Shown: positions 46,487 to 55,329, counted from the stretch's first letter. The stretch is 64,000 bases of DNA from Capnocytophaga felis (GCF_009684755.1 NZ_BLBC01000005.1:682001-746000), one strand, 5' to 3'. The notes: generated by a model not told the origin, from the sequence alone. Numbers and translations are program-made.

Positions 46487-47362
46487 ATGAAAGACTTGGT
46501 TGTGGGTATTGGTGAAGCCCTGTGGGACGTATTGCCCGATGGAAAGAAAATAGGAGGAGCTCCTGCTAATTTTTCCTATCACACTTCTCAATTCGGATTG
46601 AATGGTTTAGCCATCAGTGCGGTAGGTAACGATACGTTGGGAGATGAAATATTGAGCAATTTTGAAGAAAAAAAGTTGAATCATCATATCGTCAGAGTGG
46701 AATATCCTACCGGAACGGTTCAGGTTGAATTGGATGGCGAAGGAATTCCTCATTATGATATTCGGGAGAATGTAGCTTGGGATAACATTCCTTTTACGGA
46801 AGATTTAAAAGCTTTGGCTCGTCAAACAAAAGCAGTTTGTTTTGGTTCATTGGCTCAGCGTAATGCCGTCTCACGCAATACGATAAATCAATTTTTGGAC
46901 GAAATGCCTACCGAAGGAACTTACAAAATATTTGATGTAAACCTGCGTCAGAATTTCTTTACCAAAGATATTTTGTCCGATTCTATGCACAAATGTAACA
47001 TTCTGAAAATAAATGATGAAGAGTTGGTTGCGGTAAGTGGTCTTTTTAATTATCCAAAAATGGATTTTAAAGATATATGCAAAAGACTATTAACCGATTA
47101 TGATTTGAAAATGCTTATCCTAACTTGCGGAATCAACGGAAGTTATGTATTTACTTCAGATGCTGTTTCATTCATTGAAACGCCAAAAGTAAAGGTAGCC
47201 GACACGGTGGGGGCAGGTGATTCATTTACAGCGACTTTCGTTGCGGCAATCCTCAAAGGCAAACCCGTAAACGAGGCTCACAGATTGGCAGTAGAAGTTT
47301 CGGCTTATGTATGCACACAGCACGGAGCAATGCCACAATTACCCGATTGTTATACAAAATAA
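46487..47362 (+). CDS. Fructokinase-like PfkB-family kinase
   Basis: A 291-residue cytosolic kinase. The N-terminus GIGEALWDVLPDGKKIGGAP is typical of bacterial fructokinases, and the signature ADTVGAGDSFTATFV with its catalytic Asp (near residue 246) is intact. It would turn the fructose made by the upstream dehydrogenase into fructose-6-phosphate. Its intact GAGD contrasts with the degenerate domain two genes upstream. A 71-base gap holding a small hairpin (around 46434-46461) precedes it. Confidence 0.9.
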   Translation: MKDLVVGIGEALWDVLPDGKKIGGAPANFSYHTSQFGLNGLAISAVGNDTLGDEILSNFEEKKLNHHIVRVEYPTGTVQVELDGEGIPHYDIRENVAWDNIPFTEDLKALARQTKAVCFGSLAQRNAVSRNTINQFLDEMPTEGTYKIFDVNLRQNFFTKDILSDSMHKCNILKINDEELVAVSGLFNYPKMDFKDICKRLLTDYDLKMLILTCGINGSYVFTSDAVSFIETPKVKVADTVGAGDSFTATFVAAILKGKPVNEAHRLAVEVSAYVCTQHGAMPQLPDCYTK

Positions 47363-47369
47363 GTTTCTT

Positions 47370-48095
47370 GTGAAAACATATATTGGATTGTTGATGTTAC
47401 TGTTTTCGTTGAAATCAGTTGCACAGATTAATTTGGAAGCCAATTTGCAAACAAACCATTTGTGGCGTGGGATAGAAGTGGCAGATGGGCTGGTGATTAC
47501 GAGCGATTTGAACTATTCGTTATGGAACGGACGGATAAATTTTGGGTTTTGGGGTGGAACCAATATGCAAGGTACATACAAGGAATTCAATAATCATATT
47601 TCATTTCAACACAAAGGCTTTTCATTTGCTTTGTGGGATATATACAATTTTTCGGCGGGAGCTACATACAATAACAAAGAATTTTTCAATTATAACGCTC
47701 GAAATACGGGACGTTTTTTAGATGCCACACTCAGTTACCGCTGTGGAGAACGTTTCCCACTGCTATTGAGCTGGTCAACCATTCTTTTCGGTCGGGACAG
47801 AAATAAAGTCAATACGGCAAATAAGTATTCTACTTTTTGTTATTTGGAATATCCGATACATAAAAAAGACCTATGGCAAGTAGATGCAGGCATTGGAGGG
47901 GTATTTGCTTTGAATAAAGCAGGAGACAAAGCCAATTTTTATGGCGATAAAGCTGGTATTGTACACATTTCACTAAAAGCGACATACGATTGGACGATAG
48001 CGAAACATACTGTGCCTGTTCACGCCTGTATGATGTGGAATCCGCAAGCTGATCGGGCGTTTTTCCAATTAGGAATGCAGGTTTTCTCATTTTAA
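47370..48095 (+). CDS. Small outer-membrane beta-barrel protein of the polyol operon
   Basis: About 241 residues. I chose the GTG at 47370, since it gives the signal peptide KTYIGLLMLLFSLKSVAQ; an ATG at 47307 lies inside the fructokinase gene. The mature part has alternating amphipathic strands (NLEANLQTNHLWRGIEVADG, RINFGFWGG, ISFQHKGFSFALWDIYNFS) and ends GMQVFSF with a terminal Phe. It is most likely a diffusion pore for the polyol. Last gene of the operon. Confidence 0.75.
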   Translation: MKTYIGLLMLLFSLKSVAQINLEANLQTNHLWRGIEVADGLVITSDLNYSLWNGRINFGFWGGTNMQGTYKEFNNHISFQHKGFSFALWDIYNFSAGATYNNKEFFNYNARNTGRFLDATLSYRCGERFPLLLSWSTILFGRDRNKVNTANKYSTFCYLEYPIHKKDLWQVDAGIGGVFALNKAGDKANFYGDKAGIVHISLKATYDWTIAKHTVPVHACMMWNPQADRAFFQLGMQVFSF

Positions 48096-48346
48096 TTTTC
48101 TATTGGAATAAAAATACCTTCAAAAATAGTCCGAATTTGGGGACAAAGTGGTAGCATTGCTAATTTCATTAAATTGTCGCACTCTAAAATCCTCCTTTAA
48201 GAGAGGAAGACTGTGAAAACAGGGTATGTAGCGAAGGACAGAGAATGTTTTTTAGATTTTACATCCCCCTAACCCCCTTCAAAGGGGGAATCAGTACGAC
48301 AAACTTTTTTGAGTTAGCCATATTGCTCTAATTTGTAAAAATATTC

Positions 48347-48383
48347 AAAAAAATCTGAAAGGAATTCTTTTCAGATTTTTTTT
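48347..48383 (+). terminator. Terminator behind the polyol operon
   Basis: The stem aaaaaaatctgaaa pairs with ttttcagattttttt around ggaattc and ends in a run of eight T. It would separate the polyol operon from purF. Confidence 0.75.
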
Positions 48384-48443
48384 GTTTACACACCGCAGTT
48401 CAAAAAAATTGCTAAACATAGTTCGTTAATGCACTATATTTTA

Positions 48444-48451
48444 TATTTTTG
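48444..48451 (+). promoter_or_regulatory. Probable native purF promoter
   Basis: TATTTTTG matches TAnnTTTG and lies 80 bases before the ATG at 48531. It now drives the truncated purF copy and, by read-through, the restriction-modification island. Confidence 0.45.
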
Positions 48452-48513
48452 CGGCGTTATTGCAAACTTCACAGAAAACGAATATAGCGGAGAAATATCC
48501 TTTAAAACAAGCA

Positions 48514-48624
48514 TTAACAACCAATAAACAATGAGCGACAATATCAAACACGAATGCGGTATCGCGATGGTGCGACTGCTAAAACCTTTGGATTTTTACA
48601 AAGAAAAATACGGAACAACCTTCT
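48514..48624 (+). repeat. Direct repeat flanking the restriction-modification island, left copy
   Basis: These 111 bases (17-base leader plus the first 31 codons of purF) recur at 51365-51475 with two mismatches, both synonymous (AGC/AGT and TTG/TTA). The pair marks an insertion with long target duplication. Confidence 0.92.
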
Positions 48625-48644
48625 CTACGAAAGCAAAAAAATAA
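48531..48644 (+). pseudogene. purF: Truncated purF copy (first 31 codons)
   Basis: The frame starts like purF (MSDNIKHECGIAMVRLLKPL), stays identical in protein sequence through residue 31, then runs into foreign codons (STKAKK) and a stop at 48642. It includes the nucleophile Cys9 of the glutaminase domain but cannot be active. It is a relic of the duplication caused by the island. Confidence 0.92.
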
Positions 48645-48765
48645 CCAAAATCGCCAATCTTTTAGCTCTTTAATAGAGAAAAATAGCAAAGAACATAGTG
48701 TAAAATTAAAAATTTAGAAGCTATTGTGCTTTGAGTTTTTACTGTAAAATGTAAATAATTGCGTA

Positions 48766-50046
48766 ATGATTTATAAAACCAAACACACTATTATAAACGG
48801 AGACAGCCGACAAATGAACGAACTTGCAGATGAAAGCGTTCATTTAGTGGTAACTTCACCACCTTATTGGCAACTTAAAGATTATGGAACAGAAAATCAA
48901 ATTGGTTTTCACGATGATTATGAAACTTATATCAATCATTTAAATCTGACTTGGAAAGAATGCTTTCGTGTGTTGAAAAAAGGTTGTCGGTTGTGTGTAA
49001 ATATAGGTGACCAATTTGCTCGTTCTACCTACTATGGGAGATATAAGATTATTCCTATTCATTCCGAAATTATTAAATTTTGTGAAATGATAGGATTTGA
49101 TTTTATGGGGCAAATTATATGGCAAAAAACAACTACGATGAACACCTCAGGTGGTGGAGCTGTGATGGGGAGTTTTCCATATCCGAGAAATGGCATTGTA
49201 AAACTTGATTTTGAATATATTTTGCTATTCAAGAAGCAAGGAAATGCTCCCAAGCCCACCAAAGAACAAAAAGAAAATTCGGCAATGACCAACGAAGAAT
49301 GGAATACTTATTTCAATGGACATTGGTATTTTTCAGGAGCAAAACAAGACAAACACTTGGCAATGTTCCCCGAAGAGTTGCCTCATCGTCTGATAAAAAT
49401 GTTTTCTTTTCCGGAGGAAACCATTTTAGACCCTTTTATGGGGAGTGGTACAACGGCTCTTGCAGCACGAAATTTGGGGAGAAATTCAGTAGGTTATGAA
49501 ATTAATCCTGATTTTATTCCAATTATTCAAGAAAAAATAGGTGCTGATGATATTTTGTCGGAAGTAAAAACAGAAATCGTAAAACAGCAAACTATTGCTA
49601 CCAACTTTGAAGAGGAAATACAAAAACTGCCTTATCAATTTATTGATACGCATAAATTGGATAAAAAAATTGATGTTAAAAAAATACAATATGGTTCGAA
49701 AATAGATGCTGAAAGTACAGGAAAGCGAGAGGAATATTTTTCTGTAAAAGAAGTTATTTCATCTGAACTCATAAAGCTAAGTAATGATTTAATTGTTCGT
49801 TTGATTGGTATTAAACAAAATCCTGAAATTAACGGAAAAGCTACGGAGTGGCTCATTAACAAATTAAAAGGAAAAAAAGTTTTCTTAAAATACGATGAAA
49901 TAAAACACGATGCAGAAAATAATTTAATGGCATATCTTTATTTGCAAAATAAAACCTTTATCAATGCACATTTATTGAAAGAAAAATTAGTTTTGGTAGA
50001 TGAAAGTATTGATTTTAAATATAAAAATAAGTTTTTAAAAATATGA
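48766..50046 (+). CDS. DNA methyltransferase (beta-type, SPPY motif) with SNase-like C-terminal domain
   Basis: A 426-residue modification enzyme. The catalytic motif TSPPYW lies at residues 30-35 and the AdoMet motif ILDPFMGSGTTALAA near 219-233, an order typical of beta-group amino-methyltransferases; SPPY favours N4-cytosine. Residues 330-426 (VRLIGIKQNPEING, LKGKKVFLKYD, NNLMAYLYLQNKTFINAHLL) resemble a staphylococcal-nuclease-like fold. The position of SNase Arg87 holds Asn (ENNLMAY versus GRGLAY), so that part is probably non-catalytic, perhaps for binding DNA. Its stop overlaps the next start (ATGA), indicating coupling to the endonuclease genes. Confidence 0.9.
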   Translation: MIYKTKHTIINGDSRQMNELADESVHLVVTSPPYWQLKDYGTENQIGFHDDYETYINHLNLTWKECFRVLKKGCRLCVNIGDQFARSTYYGRYKIIPIHSEIIKFCEMIGFDFMGQIIWQKTTTMNTSGGGAVMGSFPYPRNGIVKLDFEYILLFKKQGNAPKPTKEQKENSAMTNEEWNTYFNGHWYFSGAKQDKHLAMFPEELPHRLIKMFSFPEETILDPFMGSGTTALAARNLGRNSVGYEINPDFIPIIQEKIGADDILSEVKTEIVKQQTIATNFEEEIQKLPYQFIDTHKLDKKIDVKKIQYGSKIDAESTGKREEYFSVKEVISSELIKLSNDLIVRLIGIKQNPEINGKATEWLINKLKGKKVFLKYDEIKHDAENNLMAYLYLQNKTFINAHLLKEKLVLVDESIDFKYKNKFLKI

Positions 50047-50653
50047 CATATACGGGAGGAGAACTAAATAAGTTGAACGGTGATTATGGTATTTCAGCAC
50101 CAAACAAATCAGTACCGGTAATGAAATTAATAAAAAATCACAAACCTAATAGTAAGGATGAACTATATGAGTTAATAAAATTTCATTATGAAATAGAATG
50201 TCCTTGTGGAGTAAAAAGCCAAGGTACAATAGAAGGTTTTGGCAAAAATTTATATGAAGCTCAGCAAAAAAATGGGGGTATTATAAATATTCTTTGAAAG
50301 AATGTATTCAGTGGGAATATGATTTATTTGTAGTACAGTCATTAAAAGGTTCTTTAATTGAAAATAAAGCTATACAACTATTAAAAAATCAGTTACATAG
50401 TTTCATTGTCAATCAAGCTGACGGATTCGTAGATGAAGAATTGCGTGTTGATTTGATAATACTTAAAAATAATATCGAAATTTGTGGAATACAGGTAAAA
50501 CCGAACACATTTAATTTGATGAGGCAAGGGATAATCAATTTCAACAAAAACGCAAATGCAAAATGGGGAAAACCTGTGTTTTATCTATTTTACGATGATG
50601 TGGAAAATTTTACAAATGTGCAGGAAGTTATTTCTGAAATAAATAAATTATAA
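50043..50653 (+). pseudogene. MjaI-like restriction endonuclease homologue, frameshifted
   Basis: Two frames (50043-50297 and 50294-50653) together resemble the intact endonuclease behind them. The first has APNKSVPVMKLIKNHKPNS, comparable to RPNKVGAVMALIRECQPNT downstream. The second has the catalytic region VDLIILKNNIEICGIQVKP, comparable to IDYLGYV...FGIQIKP. The second frame is open upstream through WGYYKYSLKEC, so a one-base change in the A7 or G5 run at 50266-50278 would join them to about 203 residues. The frame starting with TTG at 50294 has no ATG of its own. Phase variation, decay or sequencing error are all possible. Confidence 0.75.
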
Positions 50654-51355
50654 ATGGATAAAAAAGAAATAAAACGCTATTCTTTGGACTTTGGTAAAAA
50701 GGAAAAGGTACTAAATTATGCTACACAAACTTATCAGCTTTCACGCCCCAATAAGGTAGGAGCTGTAATGGCTTTAATTAGAGAGTGTCAGCCCAATACC
50801 ATTGAAGAATGGGAGAAATGGTATTTTGAAAATGCGGTTACAACAGGAAAAAATCAGTTTCGAGTAACCAAAGAAAGTTTGCAAGAACTTGGAGAGAGAT
50901 TGTACGAAAAAATTACAGAAGTCGTTATCCCAGAGTGGCAGGAAGCTTTCAGAGCATTGACAAAACAAGATTGTTATGATTATATTTATAATTTGACAAT
51001 CAACCGAACCTATGACGGATATTTACGAGAAAAATCAGTTGTGAATGATGGATTAGTAAAATTATTTCCGAATATTAGATTTGAAGAAAGTGCAGAAGAG
51101 TTAGACCATGCAGGAGATATTGATTATTTGGGTTATGTGTCTGATGAAAAAGCATTTGGAATACAAATAAAACCAGTAACAGCTCAATCTAATTTTGGAA
51201 ATTATTCTGCTTCTGAACGAATGAAAAATAGTTTTGAAAACTTTAAAAATGATTTTGGCGGAAATGTTTTTATTATTTTTAGTTTAGATGGAGAAATAGC
51301 CAACAAAGAAATTATAGACGAAATACAAAAAGAAATAGATAGATTGGCAGGATAG
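50654..51355 (+). CDS. MjaI-family type II restriction endonuclease
   Basis: A 233-residue protein whose start codon directly follows the stop of the preceding gene. The N-terminal pattern SRPNKVGAVMALIREC, then TIEEWEKWYFE and LGERLYEKI match what I recall of the MjaI family, whose archetype cuts at CTAG. The catalytic PD-(D/E)XK-type site is probably the Asp in HAGDIDYLG (about 154-156) with Gln-x-Lys in FGIQIKPVT (about 170-174). The recognition site here is not known. The partner methyltransferase at 48766 protects the host. Confidence 0.8.
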   Translation: MDKKEIKRYSLDFGKKEKVLNYATQTYQLSRPNKVGAVMALIRECQPNTIEEWEKWYFENAVTTGKNQFRVTKESLQELGERLYEKITEVVIPEWQEAFRALTKQDCYDYIYNLTINRTYDGYLREKSVVNDGLVKLFPNIRFEESAEELDHAGDIDYLGYVSDEKAFGIQIKPVTAQSNFGNYSASERMKNSFENFKNDFGGNVFIIFSLDGEIANKEIIDEIQKEIDRLAG

Positions 51356-51364
51356 CCCTTCTCT

Positions 51365-51475
51365 TTAACAACCAATAAACAATGAGTGACAATATCAAAC
51401 ACGAATGCGGTATCGCGATGGTGCGACTGCTAAAACCTTTAGATTTTTACAAAGAAAAATACGGAACAACCTTCT
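51365..51475 (+). repeat. Direct repeat flanking the restriction-modification island, right copy
   Basis: This copy includes the leader and first codons of the intact purF and matches 48514-48624 at 109 of 111 bases. It begins nine bases after the endonuclease stop codon. Recombination between the copies would remove the island and restore a single purF. Confidence 0.92.
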
Positions 51476-53277
51476 ACGGCATCAACAAAATGTACTTGAT
51501 GCTTGAAAAACAACACAATCGCGGACAGGACGGAGCTGGTCTGGCAAGCATCAAGCTGGATATGCAACCCGGCGAACGTTACATCAGTCGTGTACGAAGC
51601 AACGAATCGCAACCAATTCAAGATATCTTTACGCAAATCAATCAGCGTATCAGCACGTTACTGAAAGAACATCCCGAACTGAAAGACGATGTTCAAGCAC
51701 AGAAAAAACTGCTTCCGTATGTGGGAGAAGTTTATTTGGGACACGTGCGTTACGGCACTTTTGGGCAAAACAGCATCGAAAACGTACATCCGTTTCTGCG
51801 GCAAAATAACTGGCAATCGCGTAATTTAATCGTGGCAGGAAATTTTAATATGACCAATGCCAAAGAACTTTTTGAACGATTAGTAGCACTCGGTCAACAT
51901 CCAAAAGAACAGACTGACACTGTTACAGTTATGGAACGTATCGGGCATTTTCTGGATACCGAAGTAGAAAGCCTCTACCGTAAGTTTAAAGACGAAGGAC
52001 TTTCAAAAGTAGAAGCCTCCAAACGCATTGCCGAAGAACTTGATGTGGCAGAAATTTTACGTAAATCTGCTCATCGATGGGACGGCGGTTACGCAATGGC
52101 AGGGATTCTTGGACACGGCGATGCCTTTGTGGTACGCGACCCGGCGGGCATTCGTCCGGCGTATTATTATAAAGATGATGAAGTGGTTGTTGTGGCTTCG
52201 GAACGACCTGTAATTCAGACGGCTTTCAATTTGGAATTCGACCAAGTACTTGAATTGCAACCCGGTGCAGGCATCATCATCAAAAAAGACGGCAATACTT
52301 CCGTTACCGAAATCATTCCGCAATTACCACGCAAGGCTTGTTCCTTCGAGCGGATTTATTTTTCACGCGGAAGCGATAAGGAAATTTATCGTGAGCGTAA
52401 AAAATTAGGAGCTTTATTGCTGCCTGATGTTTTAAAATCAATTGATAATGATTTGAAAAACACCGTATTTGCTTACATTCCCAATACGGCAGAAACTTCC
52501 TATTTAGGATTGGTGGAAGAAGCCGATGTTTATCTTAATGAGTTAAAACACCAACAGATTCTGGCAGAAAAAAATATTTCTTCGGAAAAACTTGCCGAGA
52601 TTCTCTCGCAAAAAATCCGCAAGGAAAAAGTTGCCATCAAAGATGCCAAACTCCGCACCTTTATCACGGAAGACAGCTCGCGAGACGACCTCGTGGCTCA
52701 CGTGTACGACATCACTTACGGATCGGTGCAAAAAGGTGATAATCTGGTAATTATCGATGACAGTATCGTACGAGGAACTACCTTAAAGAAAAGCATTCTC
52801 AATATTTTGGGAAGATTAAAACCGAAAAAAATCGTTGTGGTTTCTTCTGCTCCGCAAATCCGTTATCCTGATTGTTATGGCATTGATATGGCTCGTTTGG
52901 AAGACCTGATTGCCTTCGAAGCTACCCTGCAATTACACAGAGAAAGAGGCTCTTACAACATCGTGGAAGAAGTGTACAAAAAATGTATCGCCCAAGTAAA
53001 TTTAAGCGATGACAAAGTAGTAAACTACGTCAAAGAAATTTACGCTCCTTTTACCGATGAGGAAATTACGGATAAAATCACGCAACTGCTTCTGCCCAAA
53101 GATTACCCGATTGAGGTGAAAATTATTTTCCAATCGGTGGCGAACTTGCACGAGGCTTGTCCGCAGAATTTGGGCGATTGGTACTTCACGGGCGATTATC
53201 CTACTAACGGCGGAAACCGTGTGGTAAACCGAGCTTTTATCAACTTTTATGAAGGAAAAAAAGATAGGGCGTATTAA
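51382..53277 (+). CDS. purF: Amidophosphoribosyltransferase (long Bacteroidota form)
   Basis: A 631-residue enzyme, longer than the roughly 500 of E. coli, as is usual in this phylum. It makes phosphoribosylamine from PRPP and glutamine, the first step of purine synthesis. The N-terminal class II glutaminase domain starts with a Cys (Cys9 in HECGIAM). The PRPP loop is VIIDDSIVRGTTLKKSI. Inserts of about 50 and 100 residues separate these parts from the core. The gene is intact but is now separated from its presumed promoter by the 2.7-kb island. Confidence 0.92.
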   Translation: MSDNIKHECGIAMVRLLKPLDFYKEKYGTTFYGINKMYLMLEKQHNRGQDGAGLASIKLDMQPGERYISRVRSNESQPIQDIFTQINQRISTLLKEHPELKDDVQAQKKLLPYVGEVYLGHVRYGTFGQNSIENVHPFLRQNNWQSRNLIVAGNFNMTNAKELFERLVALGQHPKEQTDTVTVMERIGHFLDTEVESLYRKFKDEGLSKVEASKRIAEELDVAEILRKSAHRWDGGYAMAGILGHGDAFVVRDPAGIRPAYYYKDDEVVVVASERPVIQTAFNLEFDQVLELQPGAGIIIKKDGNTSVTEIIPQLPRKACSFERIYFSRGSDKEIYRERKKLGALLLPDVLKSIDNDLKNTVFAYIPNTAETSYLGLVEEADVYLNELKHQQILAEKNISSEKLAEILSQKIRKEKVAIKDAKLRTFITEDSSRDDLVAHVYDITYGSVQKGDNLVIIDDSIVRGTTLKKSILNILGRLKPKKIVVVSSAPQIRYPDCYGIDMARLEDLIAFEATLQLHRERGSYNIVEEVYKKCIAQVNLSDDKVVNYVKEIYAPFTDEEITDKITQLLLPKDYPIEVKIIFQSVANLHEACPQNLGDWYFTGDYPTNGGNRVVNRAFINFYEGKKDRAY

Positions 53278-53289
53278 ATTCGGTGTGTT

Positions 53290-53808
53290 ATGCGTCCTAT
53301 TTTATTTGTCTTTTCGGGACTTCCTGCTTCGGGAAAATCGACACTCGCCCAACGCGTGGCATCGAAGTTTACAGCAGCTTATCTTCGCATAGACACCATT
53401 GAGCAAGCGTTTCGTGATTTGTGCAATTTTGATGTGGAAGGAGAAGGCTATCGGATGGCATACCGAATTGCTTCTGACAATTTGAGATTAGGATTAAATG
53501 TGATTGCCGATTGTTGTAATCCGATTGCTCTGACCCGTAACGAATGGAAGAATGTCGCTCAGAACACAAATTCTTTTTTAATTAACATTGAAGTCGTATG
53601 TTCGGACAAAGAACAGCACCAAAAGCGGGTTTTTAACAGAGTATCTGAGATAGAAAATTTACAATTACCCAATTGGGAAGCTATATCAAAATATCATTAC
53701 GAAAATTGGACTGAAAACCGAATACAGATTGACACTTCAAATAAAACCATAGAAGACAGCGTTACAGAACTATTTTCAGAAATAGAACTAATTTTAAACA
53801 ATAATTAA
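53290..53808 (+). CDS. P-loop AAA-type kinase, zeta-toxin-like fold
   Basis: A 172-residue cytosolic protein with the Walker A motif GLPASGKSTLAQ near residues 10-21 and a base/Asp loop in YLRIDTIEQAFRD. The remainder (VVCSDKEQHQKRVFNRVSEI) is typical of small uncharacterised kinases that phosphorylate a small molecule. It lies 12 bases behind purF and is likely co-transcribed. The substrate is unknown. Confidence 0.85.
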   Translation: MRPILFVFSGLPASGKSTLAQRVASKFTAAYLRIDTIEQAFRDLCNFDVEGEGYRMAYRIASDNLRLGLNVIADCCNPIALTRNEWKNVAQNTNSFLINIEVVCSDKEQHQKRVFNRVSEIENLQLPNWEAISKYHYENWTENRIQIDTSNKTIEDSVTELFSEIELILNNN

Positions 53809-53831
53809 GGACAAGGCTTTCCTTGTCCTTT
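53807..53831 (+). terminator. Terminator behind purF and the P-loop kinase
   Basis: The arms aaggacaagg and ccttgtcctt pair around a CTTT loop and are followed by a T-rich tail. The stem overlaps the stop codon of the kinase gene by two bases. Confidence 0.85.
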
Positions 53832-53929
53832 CTTTTTCATTTGCATAATGCTGTTTTCTATTATGTTAAGAATCCTCATAAACGAAAGATTTTTAGAACT
53901 TATTAACAACAATCGGTTGATAAAATAAC

Positions 53930-53937
53930 TATCTTTG
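53930..53937 (+). promoter_or_regulatory. Candidate -7 box for the M20 hydrolase gene
   Basis: TATCTTTG matches TAnnTTTG, 26 bases before the start codon at 53964. No clear -33 box was found. Confidence 0.4.
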
Positions 53938-53963
53938 TGGAATAAATCAAATATTATTTTGTT

Positions 53964-55307
53964 ATGAAAAAACTATTTTTATTCATCGTTGGTTTGGCAA
54001 TGTCAGTAGTTGTTTCTGCACAAAACGGAAAATATACCGCCGTTGTAGAAAAAGGCATTGAGAAAGACAATGCCTATTATGTCGAAATTTTTAAAGACTT
54101 TCATCAACACCCCGAGTTGGGTTTTATGGAAAAACGAACCGCAGGCATTGTTGCCAAAGAACTCAAACAATACGGATACGAAGTGAAAACAGGTATCGCC
54201 AAAACAGGAGTAGTCGGGATATTGAAAAACGGCAAAGGTCCGGTGGTAATGTATCGGGCAGATATGGACGCCAATGCCGTGAAAGAAACTACCAATCTTC
54301 CGTACAAAAGCACCAAACAAGTTGTGAAAGAAGACGGTACGCAAACCTATGTGATGCACGCCTGCGGACACGATGCCCATACCACTTGGCTACTGGCAGC
54401 AGCTAAATTTATGGCAGAAAACAAAAAACTCTGGAAAGGAACGCTCGTGATGGTTGCCCAACCCGCTGAGGAACTCATCGAAGGGGCGGAAGCTATGGTG
54501 CAAGATGGTATGTACACCAAACACAACGTTCCCAAACCCGATTATCTGTTCGGAATGCATACGGCTCCCTTCTCGGTGGGAATGGTTGCAGCTGCTTCGG
54601 GGGTACGTATGGCAGGTACCGACCAAATTGATGTAACGTTTTACGGCATTGGCGGACACGGCTCATCGCCTCAGTTTACCAAAGACCCCGTGGTAATGGC
54701 AGCAGCAGCCATTAACGGTTATCAGTCCATTGTCAGTCGTGGTATCGATCCCAAAAATTCAGCCGTAATTACCGTAGGCTCAGTTCAGGCGGGAGAAGAC
54801 AATAACGTAATTCCCGGCACGGCACTACTGAAAATTAATCTGCGTTGGTTTTCCGAAGACGACCGAAAACTGATGATTGAAGGCATCAAACGCATCAACG
54901 AAGGCATTGCCTACTCCTATAACGTAGATAAAGATAAATATCCGACAATGGTTCATAAAGGTTGGTCGTATCCGTTGGACAACGCTTCGGAACTTACGCA
55001 GGTAATTCGCGAGGGAATCAAATCGAATATGAAAATAGATATGATGCTTACTGAGGAGCTTCTGCCCTCCGTAATGGGTTCGGAAGATTTTCATCATTTG
55101 GTGATTCATAACGAAAAGAAAAACTATTCGTATATCAATGTCGGTATCGCTCAACCCGAACGATTTATGAAGTCTTTCAAAGAAAGAAAAGCTCCGCCTT
55201 TTAACAACCACAACGGAGATTTTGAAGTGGATTTGGCAGCAATCCCTTTTGGTTCAAAGGTAGCGACACACGGTTTGTTGGCAATTTTCGACAGGTATAA
55301 AAAGTAA
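53964..55307 (+). CDS. Exported M20-family amidohydrolase/peptidase
   Basis: A 447-residue protein with a signal peptide ending at SVVVSAQ, hence periplasmic or secreted. Metal ligands are seen in MHACGHDAHTTWLL (two His and Asp region), AQPAEELIEGAEA (Glu pair) and near the C-terminus, with the dimer domain in between (GIGGHGSSPQFTKDP). It belongs to the aminoacylase/amidohydrolase branch that cleaves N-acyl amino acids or dipeptides. The exact substrate is unknown. Confidence 0.9.
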   Translation: MKKLFLFIVGLAMSVVVSAQNGKYTAVVEKGIEKDNAYYVEIFKDFHQHPELGFMEKRTAGIVAKELKQYGYEVKTGIAKTGVVGILKNGKGPVVMYRADMDANAVKETTNLPYKSTKQVVKEDGTQTYVMHACGHDAHTTWLLAAAKFMAENKKLWKGTLVMVAQPAEELIEGAEAMVQDGMYTKHNVPKPDYLFGMHTAPFSVGMVAAASGVRMAGTDQIDVTFYGIGGHGSSPQFTKDPVVMAAAAINGYQSIVSRGIDPKNSAVITVGSVQAGEDNNVIPGTALLKINLRWFSEDDRKLMIEGIKRINEGIAYSYNVDKDKYPTMVHKGWSYPLDNASELTQVIREGIKSNMKIDMMLTEELLPSVMGSEDFHHLVIHNEKKNYSYINVGIAQPERFMKSFKERKAPPFNNHNGDFEVDLAAIPFGSKVATHGLLAIFDRYKK

Positions 55308-55329
55308 AATCACAATCATTTTTTTGTAT

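Larger units (their letters stand above)
48096..48513 (+). other. Intergenic region with REP-like hairpin, terminator and purF promoter
   Basis: No gene is seen here. A G/C-rich hairpin CCCCCTT-CA-AAGGGGG at 48273-48288, within the motif ccccctaacccccttcaaag, is a known style of repeat in Bacteroidota. A terminator hairpin (48347-48383) and a promoter-like box (48444-48451) follow. Confidence 0.6.
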
